A stretch of DNA of 64,000 nucleotides from assembly GCF_036014175.1 (NCBI RefSeq), contig NZ_CP107917.1, forward strand, positions 2,294,001 to 2,358,000, read 5' to 3'. The notes under the pieces are model-generated. The model made no database searches. It was not told where the DNA came from and saw only the letters and a program-made list of their open reading frames with translations. This document shows positions 15,440-24,125 of this stretch, in pieces (the stretch's first letter is position 1; each line of letters starts with the position of its first letter). Made by a program: the position numbers and the translations under genes. This DNA is from Streptomyces sp. NBC_00443 (GTDB taxonomy: Bacteria; Actinomycetota; Actinomycetes; Streptomycetales; Streptomycetaceae).

Positions 15440-17179
15440 ATGGACGACGTCGCCCTTCCCGGCAGGGAAAGTGTTCCCCTGTCCGGGCATCAGGCGCGTT
15501 CTGGCGCCCTGCTCGACGGAACGCTGGAAAAACTGCGGGCGTCCGCCATCGCGGTCGATGACGATGGCCTCATCGTCGCGCTCAACAGCGCAGCCCAAAG
15601 CCTGCTGGGCAGGGAAGCCTCAGAACTCATCGGTCAGGACTTCCACGACCTGCTGCACCGGGACAGATACGGGCACGCGATGCCGCGCACGCGATGCCAG
15701 ATGAGGAAGGCGCTCCTCACGGGGAACACCAGGCATGGCGACGCCGAGTGGTTCGCCCGCGGGGACGACACTCTCGTCCAGTTGTCCTGGCTGGTCACGC
15801 CCTACGCACCGGGTCCGGGCGCGGCAGGTGCGCTGGCGCTGCTGTACGAGCCGAAGCAGTCGGACGTTCACCACAGCGATGGCGGGCACTCCGCGCCGCT
15901 GACAGAACTGGACCGCCTGGCCCTGCTGGCGGAGACGACCACGCAGCTCACATCCACCCTGGACGCGGACGAGGCGTTGCACCGGCTGGCGGCCCTGACC
16001 GTGCCCCGGCTCGCGGACTGGGCAGTGTTCGACCTGCTCACCGAACGCGACGAAGTGCGACGTGTTCTCGTGATGGAGCACAAGGACGGCATTCTCGTCG
16101 AGCGGGACGACCTGCAAGGCCCGATGCCTCCGGTGCCGGCAGAGTCGCCGATGCCCCTGTCGCGGGCCCTGCGCGGCGCCGCCTCCTCCCTCGCCGGTCC
16201 CGCGACCTACCAAGGTCCGCCCGACTCCGGCATCGCGGTCGAGCAGCAGCGCCTGTTCACCGCGACAGGTATGCACTCCGCCGTCATCGCACCCATTCGC
16301 GGACTGCGCGACGTACTCGGCGCCCTGACCCTGGGCCGCGCCCAGCGTCATGACGCCTTCACCCCTGCCGACCTGCCGATGCTGGAGGACCTCACCCGCC
16401 GAGCGGGCCTGGCGCTGGACAACGCACGCCTGTACCAGCGCCAGCGCAAAGTCGCCGAGACCATGCAACGCCACCTGCTGCCCCAGCTGCCCGTCCTGCC
16501 CGGACTGGAGATGACCGCGCGCTACGTACCCGCTCCGGACGCCTCATCCGTGGGCGGTGACTGGTACGACGCCTTCGCTCTGGCCGCCCACGCCCACGCA
16601 CTGGCCATCGGCGACGTCGTCGGACACGATCTCGACGCCGCAGCCGGCATGGCCCAGGTCCGCAACATGCTGCGCGCCTTCGCCTGGTCCCACCCCGAGG
16701 CCGCACCCAGCGCCGTCGTCACACGGCTCGACGATGCCGTGATGCACATAGCCGAGGTACCCATGGCCACCATGATCCTCGCCAGGCTCACCCTCGGCGA
16801 CGACACACTATGGCGCCTACGCTGGACGAACGCCGGCCACCCGCCGCCCCTGCTCATCACCCACGACGGTCAGACCCGCTACCTCGACGAGGCAGACGGC
16901 ATACTCCTCGGCACCGGAGTCACCAGACCTCGCCCCGACGCCGTCACCGTCCTGCCATCCCAGGCCACGCTTCTGCTCTACACCGACGGACTGGTCGAAT
17001 CCCCGCACCACTCCATCGATCACGGGCTTGACCGGCTGCGCCGACACGCGGCCTCCCTCGCCCACCGCCCCCTCGACTCCTTCTGCGACTTGCTGCTGGA
17101 CCACGTCCGCCCCAGCGACAACGATGACGACGTCGCCATGATCGCGCTGCGCACACCCCCTCCCGTAGGACCCGCCTGA
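15440..17179 (+). CDS. PAS-GAF-PP2C (SpoIIE-type) serine phosphatase
   Basis: From ATG 15440, right after GAGGAGGGAC, the protein has 579 residues and no membrane segment. Residues about 25-135 form a PAS domain (KLRASAIAVDDDGLIVALNS), about 160-340 a GAF domain (ALHRLAALTVPRLADWAVFD), and about 350-575 a PP2C/SpoIIE catalytic domain. The last contains MQRHLLPQLPVLPGLEM, VGGDWYDAF and IGDVVGHD with the metal-binding Asp residues, and LYTDGLVESP. Such proteins dephosphorylate anti-sigma factor antagonists or related phosphoserines in response to a ligand or redox signal. No anti-sigma partner gene is adjacent. The gene sits between the two copies of the methyltransferase 3' end, so it may have arrived by transfer. 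Confidence 0.9.
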   Translation: MDDVALPGRESVPLSGHQARSGALLDGTLEKLRASAIAVDDDGLIVALNSAAQSLLGREASELIGQDFHDLLHRDRYGHAMPRTRCQMRKALLTGNTRHGDAEWFARGDDTLVQLSWLVTPYAPGPGAAGALALLYEPKQSDVHHSDGGHSAPLTELDRLALLAETTTQLTSTLDADEALHRLAALTVPRLADWAVFDLLTERDEVRRVLVMEHKDGILVERDDLQGPMPPVPAESPMPLSRALRGAASSLAGPATYQGPPDSGIAVEQQRLFTATGMHSAVIAPIRGLRDVLGALTLGRAQRHDAFTPADLPMLEDLTRRAGLALDNARLYQRQRKVAETMQRHLLPQLPVLPGLEMTARYVPAPDASSVGGDWYDAFALAAHAHALAIGDVVGHDLDAAAGMAQVRNMLRAFAWSHPEAAPSAVVTRLDDAVMHIAEVPMATMILARLTLGDDTLWRLRWTNAGHPPPLLITHDGQTRYLDEADGILLGTGVTRPRPDAVTVLPSQATLLLYTDGLVESPHHSIDHGLDRLRRHAASLAHRPLDSFCDLLLDHVRPSDNDDDVAMIALRTPPPVGPA

Positions 17180-17546
17180 CCCGGGCGTGGGGCAGATCGA
17201 GTGGGCGGAACGGGAGACCGTCGAAGCTCATGAGCCGGTGGGCTGAGGCTTCGAACACCTCTCTCCGCCGCGCGAGAACTTCGCGCGCTGCGGGCCCGCA
17301 CTGCCCCGCCGGTGAGCGGGGCCAAAACACAGTCCTTGACGTCACCTGGGAAGTCGCCCTACCGACGAAGGCAGCCCCCGCGCTTCGCCTTCCCCCACTC
17401 TTCGACCTCTACTCTTCGACCTCCGAACCACCCAACGAAGAGTCCTGACATGCCATCAGAACGAGCGTCAGGTGAGCGTCACGAGTGGCACCGGCCGTCC
17501 ATGCGAATATCGCGACCCGGAGCCCGGGGCCCTCCTGGCAGCTGTC

Positions 17547-17727
17547 GAAACCGCAGGTCGGAAGCCCTCCCGGACATACGGAAGACTCCACACCATGCAC
17601 CTTGGAGAACAGGTCGAGGAACCACCGGCGATCCTCAGCAATCCAGAGAAACAGCAGGTCAGAGCCCCTTTGCTGCAGGCTCCAAAATAGCCACGCACTC
17701 CACGTGCGACGTCATCGGAAACAAATC
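17547..17727. repeat. 3' end and flank of the RNA methyltransferase gene, intact copy of the 15.0-15.2 kb repeat
   Basis: This is the partner of the segment at 15001-15180. It includes the last 20 or so codons and stop of the methyltransferase gene (stop at 17659-17661) plus about 110 bp downstream. Both copies lie in the same orientation and bracket 2.4 kb containing only the phosphatase gene. Confidence 0.75.
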
Positions 17728-18987
17728 AAACGCCCGCAACATCCGCACCCGATACCCCCCTTCCCGGAAGTACCCCAAATCCCGCGCCAACGCCGCCGGA
17801 TCACAAGCCACATACGCAATGCGCCGCGCCCCCAGGGACGCCAGATGCGCCACCGTCTGGCGGCCGGCGCCGGCCCTCGGGGGGTCGAGGACGATCAGGT
17901 CCACCTCGGTGATCCCCGTACGCGGCAGTACCGAATCGACCTTGCCCTGCTCGATCCGCACTCGGTCGAAGTCGGCCAGGTTGTGCCGGGCGTCCTCCAC
18001 CGCGCGCTTGCCGGACTCGATGCCGAGGACCGCGCCCTTGTCGCCGAGGCGGTCGGCGAGGGCGCCGGCGAAGAGGCCGACGCCACAGTAGAGGTCGAGG
18101 GCCATCTCGCCCTTGCGGGGCAGCAGGCCCTGCATGACGGCCGTCACCAGGGTCTCCGCGGCCTTCGGGTGGACCTGCCAGAAGCCGCCGCTGCCGACCC
18201 GGTGCGTACGGCCGTCCGCGCGTTCGCGGACGAAGGGGCGGCCGTGGACGCGGTGGACGCCGCCGTCCTTCTCGCCGACCCGCATCACCGAGACCGGCCG
18301 GTCCAGTTCGACGATCGGCAGGCGCCCGCCCGGCCTCGGCGTGAGGATCACCTGGCGGTCCTGCGAACCGGTCGCCGCGATCGCCTCGACCCCGGCCATG
18401 CCGGTCCAGTCGCGCTTCTCGATGCCGAGTTCGCTGACGCCCTCGGCGGCGATCATGCAGTGGTCGATCGGCTCGACGTCGTGCGAGCGGTGCCGGCGCA
18501 GTCCGGCGTGGCCGTCGGCGTCGACGGCGTACTGCACGCGCGTCCGCCACTGCGGCACCTGCCCGGCGGGCAGCTTGTCGCCCTCGGCCGGCATGACCGT
18601 GCCGTCCCAGCCGATGTCCTCGGGCGTGAGTCCCGCGAGCCGCTGCAGCTGCTCGGCGATGACCTCGCCCTTCATCCGGCGCTGCGCCCCCGGCTTGGCG
18701 TGCTGCCAGTCGCAGCCGCCGCAGCGGCCGGGCCCGGCGAAGGGGCAGGGGGGCTCGATGCGGTCCTTGGACGCCGACAGGATCTCGACCGCGTCGGCGC
18801 GCAGGAAGCGGTCACCCTCGTCGCCCTCGGTCACCCGGGCCACGACGCGCTCGCCGGGCAGGGTGTGCCGGACGAACAGGACCTGGCCCTCGTCCGTGCG
18901 GGCGATGCAGTGCCCGCCGTGGGCGACGGGGCCGATCTCGACCTCGTACTCCTCCCCCACCAGCGACTTCTTCTGTTCTGCCTGCAT
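17659..18987 (-). CDS. TrmA/RumA-family class I SAM-dependent RNA 5-methyluridine methyltransferase
   Basis: The 442-residue protein starts with a TRAM-type RNA-binding region (VGEEYEVEIGPVAHGGHCIA). An iron-sulfur cysteine cluster follows (C81, C89 and C92 in CPFAGPGRCGGCDWQHA), then the methyltransferase domain with LDLYCGVGLFAGALADRLG for SAM, LIVLDPPRAGAG, and the catalytic C395 in YVACDPAALARDL. It methylates C5 of a uridine in tRNA or 23S rRNA. Which RNA cannot be settled here. It follows the permease gene (start 18987, permease end 19219) and is the first clearly core gene at the left of the conserved region. Its 3' end is duplicated at 15.1 kb. Confidence 0.9.
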   Translation of the reverse strand: MQAEQKKSLVGEEYEVEIGPVAHGGHCIARTDEGQVLFVRHTLPGERVVARVTEGDEGDRFLRADAVEILSASKDRIEPPCPFAGPGRCGGCDWQHAKPGAQRRMKGEVIAEQLQRLAGLTPEDIGWDGTVMPAEGDKLPAGQVPQWRTRVQYAVDADGHAGLRRHRSHDVEPIDHCMIAAEGVSELGIEKRDWTGMAGVEAIAATGSQDRQVILTPRPGGRLPIVELDRPVSVMRVGEKDGGVHRVHGRPFVRERADGRTHRVGSGGFWQVHPKAAETLVTAVMQGLLPRKGEMALDLYCGVGLFAGALADRLGDKGAVLGIESGKRAVEDARHNLADFDRVRIEQGKVDSVLPRTGITEVDLIVLDPPRAGAGRQTVAHLASLGARRIAYVACDPAALARDLGYFREGGYRVRMLRAFDLFPMTSHVECVAILEPAAKGL

Positions 18988-19218
18988 GGTGGGGTGACTC
19001 CAGATCGAGAGGCGGGACGGCGCGGCCCTCGACGGCGCAGTTCAGCGGCCCGGGCCTGACAACAGCCCACCAGTCTACGTGCTCCCTGCCGCGCACCGGC
19101 CCGTCGTGAGCCTGCCGGGCACCGGGCCCCGCAGTCTGCCGCGTACCGGCCCCCGTCAGCCTGCCGCGTACCACGCCCCGACAGCTGGCCGCGCCCCCGG
19201 CCCGCCGCAGCGCTCGCC

Positions 19219-21276
19219 TCAGCGCTTGGCGTCCGGCTCCGCAGGCTCCTTCGCCCGCTCCGTGGCCGGCCCCCGCCGTACCGCTCCCGGCGCGTTCCAG
19301 TCCTGCCGCTTGCGGGCCCGGGCCTTCGCCGCCTCGGACGACTGGAGCTGGTAGGGCACCGAGGTCACCATGATGCCCGGCGTGAACAGCAGCCGGCCCT
19401 TCAGCCGGAGCGCGCTCTGGTTGTGCAGCAGATGCTCGTACCAGTGGCCGACGACGTACTCGGGGATGATCACGGACACCGCGTCGCGCGGGGACTCCTT
19501 GCGCAGCCCCTTCACGTACTCGATGATCGGCCGCGTGATCTCGCGGTAGGGCGAGTCGAGCACCTTCAGCGGTACGTCGATCCCGCGCCGCTCCCACTCC
19601 TCGCGCAGCGCCTTGGTCTCCGCCGGGTCGACGTTGACGCTGAGCGCCTCCAGGGTGTCCGAGCGCATCAACTTGGCGTAGGCCAGGGCACGCAGGGCGG
19701 GGCGGTGGATCTTGGAGACCAGGACGACCGAGTGCACGCGAGACGGCCGTACGCTGTCGTCGCTCGGCCCCTCGGGGGCGGCGAGTTCCTCGGAGACGTG
19801 GTCGTAGTGGCGGCGGATCGCGGTCATCACGCCGTAGAAGATCACCATGCCGAGCAGGGCCACCCAGGCGCCGTGCGTGAACTTGGTGACGAGGACGACG
19901 ATCAGGACCAGGCCGGTGAAGAAGGCACCGAAGGTGTTGATCGCGCGGGAGCGGATCATGTGGCGCCGCTTGGCCCGGTCCTTCTCCGTCCTCAGCAGGC
20001 GGTTCCAGTGGCGGACCATGCCGGTCTGGCTGAGCGTGAAGGACACGAACACGCCGACGATGTACAGCTGGATCAGACGCGTGGAGTCGGCCCCGTAGAT
20101 CCACACCAGCAGCATGGCCGCGCCCGCCAGCAGCACGATGCCGTTGGAGAAGGCGAGCCGGTCGCCGCGGGTGTGCAGCTGGCGCGGCAGATAGCGGTCC
20201 TGGGCGAGGATCGAGCCGAGCACCGGGAAGCCGTTGTAGGCGGTGTTGGCCGCAAGGAACAGGACCAGGGCGGTGGCCGCGGCGAGCACGATGAAGAAGA
20301 AGCTGCCCTTGCCGAAGACGGCCTCGGCGACCTGGGTGATCACCGGGTTCTGGACATAGCCGGAGCCGACCGCGACGCCGTCCTTGATCAGGTCGACGGC
20401 CGGGTTCTCGGCCATGCGGACCTTGGTCGCCATGGCGAGCCCGATGATGCCGCAGAACATGGTGACGGCCAGCAGGCCCATCGCCGCCAGCGTGGTCGCG
20501 GCGTTCTTCGACTTGGGCTTGCGGAAGGCCGGGACGCCGTTGGAGATCGCCTCGACACCGGTGAGCGCGGCACAGCCGGAGGAGAAGGCGCGCAGCAGCA
20601 GGAAGACGAGCGCGAAGCCCGCCAGTCCCTCGTGCTCCGGTTTGATCTCGTACGACGCCGTGGGTGCCCGCATGGTGTCGTCGAGGATCAGCCCGCGGAA
20701 CGCCCCCCACGTGATCATGATGAAGACACCCACGACGAAGACGTACGTCGGGATGGCGAAGAGGCCGCCCGACTCCCGTACGCCGCGCAGGTTCATCACC
20801 GTCAGCAGCAGGATCACCGCGGCGGCGCACTCGACCTTGTGCTCGACCACGAACGGGATCGCGGAACCGAGGTTCTCGATGCCGGAGGAGATGGAGACGG
20901 CGACGGTCAGGACGTAGTCCACGAGGAGGGCGCTCGCGACCGTCAGGCCCGCCTTGGGGCCGAGGTTGGTGGTCGCCACCTCGTAGTCGCCGCCACCGCT
21001 CGGGTAGGCGTGCACGTTCTGCCGGTAGGAGGCGACCACGGTGAACATCAGCACGACGACCGCGACCGCGATCCAGGGGCTGAAGTGGTACGCCGACACG
21101 CCCGCGATGGAGAGGACCAGCAGTACTTCTCCGGGCGCGTATGCCACGGAGGACAGCGGGTCGGAGGCAAAGACGGGCAGTGCGATGCGCTTCGGCAGGA
21201 GCGTTTCCGCCAGCCGGTCACTGCGCAGCGCGCGCCCGATCAGAATCCGTTTGGGCACGTCGGTCAGTTTGGACAC
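19219..21276 (-). CDS. KimA-like potassium importer (APC superfamily permease)
   Basis: The 685-residue protein has about twelve membrane segments and a C-terminal cytosolic domain of about 170 residues. The start of the transport domain (LPVFASDPLSSVAYAPGEVL, then SYRQNVHAYPSGGGDYEV and LLVDYVLTVAVSISSG) closely matches what I know of Bacillus KimA/YdaO, a proton-coupled K+ importer inhibited by c-di-AMP, rather than amino-acid permeases. The two adjacent TrkA-type genes support a potassium role. I chose GTG at 21274-21276 (protein SKLTDVPKRILIGRAL) over the upstream ATG at 21330 because homologous sequence begins there, though its binding site is weak. Older annotation would call it an amino-acid permease. 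Confidence 0.82.
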   Translation of the reverse strand: MSKLTDVPKRILIGRALRSDRLAETLLPKRIALPVFASDPLSSVAYAPGEVLLVLSIAGVSAYHFSPWIAVAVVVLMFTVVASYRQNVHAYPSGGGDYEVATTNLGPKAGLTVASALLVDYVLTVAVSISSGIENLGSAIPFVVEHKVECAAAVILLLTVMNLRGVRESGGLFAIPTYVFVVGVFIMITWGAFRGLILDDTMRAPTASYEIKPEHEGLAGFALVFLLLRAFSSGCAALTGVEAISNGVPAFRKPKSKNAATTLAAMGLLAVTMFCGIIGLAMATKVRMAENPAVDLIKDGVAVGSGYVQNPVITQVAEAVFGKGSFFFIVLAAATALVLFLAANTAYNGFPVLGSILAQDRYLPRQLHTRGDRLAFSNGIVLLAGAAMLLVWIYGADSTRLIQLYIVGVFVSFTLSQTGMVRHWNRLLRTEKDRAKRRHMIRSRAINTFGAFFTGLVLIVVLVTKFTHGAWVALLGMVIFYGVMTAIRRHYDHVSEELAAPEGPSDDSVRPSRVHSVVLVSKIHRPALRALAYAKLMRSDTLEALSVNVDPAETKALREEWERRGIDVPLKVLDSPYREITRPIIEYVKGLRKESPRDAVSVIIPEYVVGHWYEHLLHNQSALRLKGRLLFTPGIMVTSVPYQLQSSEAAKARARKRQDWNAPGAVRRGPATERAKEPAEPDAKR

Positions 21277-21487
21277 AACAGAGAATCGTAGGCCCCCTGC
21301 CTGGGCCGGAGCACATCCGGGTGAAATCACGCGCGGCGGCGGGGTGAATTCCGTGCCGCGCTCGCGCCTTGCGACGGTCCGTCCGGCGCCCCCATGCCTC
21401 CATGACCTGCGCCTGAACGCTCAGCACCTGTCCGAACGCCTGAACACTCAGCACCTGCCCGAACGCTCATCACCACCGGGAGACCTC

Positions 21488-21586
21488 ATGTCGCAGACGA
21501 CCGCTCAGTTCGTCGGAGCCCTCGTCTCGCTCGTCGGCCTCGGCGTCCTGACACTGGCCAGCCTGCGCAGCTTCAACCGCCGCTGA
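21488..21586 (+). CDS. Putative 32-residue single-span membrane protein
   Basis: ATG 21488 follows GGGAGACCTC and opens a 32-codon frame: a short polar start, one hydrophobic helix (FVGALVSLVGLGVLTLASL) and a basic end SFNRR. This gives an Nout-Cin or positive-inside single-pass topology. It lies between the divergently transcribed K+ importer and the TrkA pair, where a small regulatory subunit similar in size to KdpF would fit. I have no homology evidence. The good start signal and clean topology are the support. Confidence 0.5.
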   Translation: MSQTTAQFVGALVSLVGLGVLTLASLRSFNRR

Positions 21587-21827
21587 GGGGGCGATCGCGC
21601 AGGGGCGGACGCCCCGGTCGGCCTGTCGGACCCGGAGGTTACGGTGGACGAAGGCACACGCGAGCCCACGATCCGTACCGCGGGGGATCATCGACGGGAT
21701 TCCCCGGCATGATGTTGCCCAGCGGTCCGCGACCGGCCCGCGCCTGTTGCCCGGCGAACCGAGAGAAGGATATGAGCACCACGTTCACGCAAGTCAGACG
21801 CCTCACGAGGAGTGCGGGGTAAGCGCC

Positions 21828-22499
21828 GTGCACATCGTCATCATGGGTTGCGGAAGGGTGGGCTCCGCTCTTGCCCAGACCCTGGAGCAACAAGGGCATA
21901 CGGTCGCCGTGATCGACCAGGACCCCACCGCGTTCCGCCGGCTGGGCCCGGGGTTCGGAGGCCGCCGGGTGACCGGCGTCGGCTTCGACCAGGACACCCT
22001 GCGCGAGGCGGGCATCGAGGAGGCGGGCGCCTTCGCCGCCGTCTCCAGCGGTGACAACTCCAACATCATCTCCGCGCGCGTGGCCCGCGAGATGTTCGGC
22101 GTGGAGAACGTCGCGGCCCGTATCTACGACCCCCGCCGCGCCGAGGTCTACCAGCGGCTGGGCATCCCCACGGTGGCCACGGTCCGCTGGACGGCGGACC
22201 AGATGCTGCGCCGCCTGCTGCCCTCGGGCGCCGAGCCGCTGTGGCGGGACCCCACCGGCGGCGTGCAGCTCGCCGAGGTGCACGCATCCACGGACTGGGT
22301 GGGCCACAAGATCAGCAGACTGCAGGAGGAGACGGGCGTCCGCGTCGCCTTCCTGACCCGGCTCGGTGAGGCGATCCTGCCCACCTCGCAGACGGTGCTG
22401 CAGGAGGGCGATCTGGTGCACGTCATGATGCGCACCGACGAGGTCGACAAGGTCGAGGCGGCGTTCGCCAAGGGTCCCGAAGAGGAGGGCGGTCACTGA
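21828..22499 (+). CDS. TrkA-family K+ uptake regulatory subunit (RCK domain), first of a pair
   Basis: From GTG 21828 the protein has 223 residues. An N-terminal RCK/TrkA-N Rossmann domain (HIVIMGCGRVGSALAQTLEQ, VAVIDQDP, GVGFDQDTLREAGIEEA) binds NAD(H) or ATP. A TrkA-C domain from about residue 140 (LAEVHASTDWVGHKISRLQ, LVHVMMRTDEVDKVE) is a ligand-binding regulatory module. It gates a Trk/Ktr-type or related K+ channel from the cytoplasmic side. It overlaps the next gene at TGATG, so the two are made together, perhaps as a hetero-oligomer. The frame is open further upstream to 21747 but without a convincing start. Confidence 0.88.
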   Translation: MHIVIMGCGRVGSALAQTLEQQGHTVAVIDQDPTAFRRLGPGFGGRRVTGVGFDQDTLREAGIEEAGAFAAVSSGDNSNIISARVAREMFGVENVAARIYDPRRAEVYQRLGIPTVATVRWTADQMLRRLLPSGAEPLWRDPTGGVQLAEVHASTDWVGHKISRLQEETGVRVAFLTRLGEAILPTSQTVLQEGDLVHVMMRTDEVDKVEAAFAKGPEEEGGH

Positions 22500-23176
22500 T
22501 GAGGGTCGCCATTGCCGGTGCCGGTGCGGTGGGCCGCTCGATCGCGGGCGAACTGCTGGAGAACGGCCACGAGGTCCTTCTGATCGACAAGGCGCCGACC
22601 GCCATCTCGGTCGAACGCGTCCCGCAGGCGGAGTGGCTGCTGGCCGACGCCTGCGAGATCACGTCGCTGGACGAGGCAGCCCTGCAGCGCTGCAACGTGG
22701 TGATCGCCGCGACGGGCGACGACAAGGTCAACCTGGTCGTCTCCCTGCTGGCGAAGACGGAGTACGGCGTACCGCGCGTCGTGGCCCGCGTGAACAACCC
22801 CAAGAACGAGTGGCTGTTCAACGAGGCCTGGGGCGTCGACGTGGCCGTCTCCACCCCCCGTCTGATGTCGGCCCTGGTCGAGGAAGCGGTCTCGGTCGGC
22901 GACCTGGTCCGCCTCCTGCGCTTCAGCCACGGCGACGCCAACCTCGTCGAACTGACCCTCCCGGAGGAGTCGGCCCTCGCCGGCACCCAGGTCGGCGACG
23001 TGGAATGGCCCCAGGACACCTCCCTGGTGACCATCATCCGCGGCACCCGGGTCCTCACTCCCTCCCGCGAGGACTCCCTGGAAGCAGGGGACGAGCTCCT
23101 CTTCGTCGCCGCCCAGGCCAGGGAGGAACAGTTGGAGGACCTGCTGTCGGTCCGGCGCGAGGACGCGGCGGGCTAG
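22499..23176 (+). CDS. TrkA-family K+ uptake regulatory subunit (RCK domain), second of the pair
   Basis: The 225-residue protein has the same layout as its neighbour: RCK domain VAIAGAGAVGRSIAGELLEN, VLLIDKAPT and NVVIAATGDDKVNLVVSLLA, then VARVNNPKNEWLFNEAWGVDVAVS, which is a very typical TrkA sequence, and a TrkA-C domain (LVELTLPEESALAG, LFVAAQAREEQLEDLL). It is translationally coupled to the first subunit and followed by a terminator. No TrkH/TrkG channel gene is in the window, so the partner may be the KimA-like permease next door or a channel elsewhere. Confidence 0.9.
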   Translation: MRVAIAGAGAVGRSIAGELLENGHEVLLIDKAPTAISVERVPQAEWLLADACEITSLDEAALQRCNVVIAATGDDKVNLVVSLLAKTEYGVPRVVARVNNPKNEWLFNEAWGVDVAVSTPRLMSALVEEAVSVGDLVRLLRFSHGDANLVELTLPEESALAGTQVGDVEWPQDTSLVTIIRGTRVLTPSREDSLEAGDELLFVAAQAREEQLEDLLSVRREDAAG

Positions 23177-23198
23177 CCCCTGGGGCTTACGACGACGG

Positions 23199-23227
23199 AG
23201 GGCGCCCGGGGTATCCCAGGGCGCCCT
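23199..23227 (+). terminator. Terminator of the TrkA pair
   Basis: AGGGCGCCC at 23199-23207 pairs with GGGCGCCCT at 23219-23227 across an 11-base loop, 22 bp after the second TrkA stop, and is followed by TCACC. It is convergent with the DUF3159 gene and may serve the plus strand mainly. Confidence 0.7.
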
Positions 23228-23254
23228 TCACCTTTGCGGGCAAGCCGGCCACTA

Positions 23255-23277
23255 CCAGCCCGTCCGGCGTTTGAGGA
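23255..23277 (+). repeat. Copy of a dispersed Streptomyces intergenic sequence
   Basis: CCAGCCCGTCCGGCGTTTGA at 23255-23274 matches a sequence I remember as frequent in Streptomyces intergenic DNA (AGCCCGTCCGGCGNTTGAGGA). Its role is not known to me. The identification is from memory and should be treated as such. Confidence 0.5.
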
Positions 23278-23300
23278 GGAGGCCGTTCAGGCCGACAGCG

Positions 23301-23360
23301 GGGGCCTGGGGGCGGCAGCGGGGGCCTGGGGGCGGCAGCGGGGGCCTGGGGGCGGCAGCC
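23301..23360. repeat. Three tandem copies of a 20-bp G-rich unit
   Basis: The unit GGGGCCTGGGGGCGGCAGCG occurs at 23301-23320, 23321-23340 and 23341-23360, identical except for the last base. The G-tracts (four, five) could form a G-quadruplex on the plus strand. It lies between the converging ends of the TrkA pair and the DUF3159 gene. Confidence 0.85.
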
Positions 23361-23387
23361 CCAGAGAGAGCCACCAACGCCGGGTAC

Positions 23388-24122
23388 CTACTCGCCCGAG
23401 CCGGCGGCAGCCTTCCGCTCGGCCTTCTCGGCCGCCTCCATCTCCGCGAACACGTCGATCGGCGCGGGCGCCTTCGCCAGGAACACCCATGTCAGCCACA
23501 CGGCCAGCAGGAACGGCGGAATCTTCAGGGCGATCAGGACCCAGCCGAACTGCGTGGTGTCCGCCCACCAGTACAGCGGGAAGAGGATCGCGCACTTGGC
23601 GAGCAGGATCAGGCCCCACGCCCAACTTGCCTTCGCGTACGCCTTCTTGCGTCAGGGATTGCGCGTGCGCCAGGAGAGGTTCTCCTTGAACACCGGCCCG
23701 AGGATCAGCCCGATCAGCGGCACACCGCACAGGGTCGTGATGATGTACGCGAGCGCCAGCCCCAGCGTGTAGAGCATGCCGGGCAGGTAGAAGTCCTTCG
23801 CGTTGCCGGTCATCATCGCGAACACGACACCGAAGGCGACGCCGAAGACGCCGCTGAACGCGTGCTTGATGGTGTCCCGCATCACGAGACGCACGACCAC
23901 CAGCACCAAGGACACCCCGAGCGCGGCGATGGCCGACAGGTGCAGATCCTTGTTGATCGTGTAGATGGTGACGAAGAGCAGACCGGGCAGCACCGTCTCG
24001 ATCATGCCGCGCATGCCGCCGAAGGCCTCGAACAGCGCAGCCTCGGTCACCGCCCGGGCATTCCGCTCGGCGTCTGCGGTGGTTTCGGTGGTGTCTTCAG
24101 TCGGCTTGTCGAGCGACGTCAC
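23388..24122 (-). pseudogene. DUF3159 membrane protein gene interrupted by an in-frame TGA
   Basis: From ATG at 24120-24122 the frame encodes an acidic N-terminus then hydrophobic segments (ETVLPGLLFVTIYTINKDLH, ALGVSLVLVVVRLVM and others) ending SWRTRNP before a TGA at 23652-23654. Translation in the same frame past the TGA continues the family sequence without disturbance: RKKAYAKASWAWGLILLAKC, then YWWADTTQFGWVLIALKIPP, and a charged tail to TAG at 23388-23390. The restored length is 244 residues, normal for DUF3159, with Gly (GGA) the likely original codon. One base change, a sequencing error or stop readthrough are the options; the lesion is not in a homopolymer. The gene follows the OB-fold gene with a three-base gap in one operon. 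The molecular function of DUF3159 proteins is unknown to me. Confidence 0.85.
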
Positions 24123-24125
24123 CGG

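Noticed and set aside
21277..21330. Upstream ATG start for the K+ importer
   Set aside because: The added residues (ISPGCAPAQAGG) are unlike the family and lack a binding site; GTG at 21276 begins at the conserved part.
23301..23360. Possible CRISPR array
   Set aside because: The units are contiguous 20-bp repeats with no unique spacers, and no cas genes are present.
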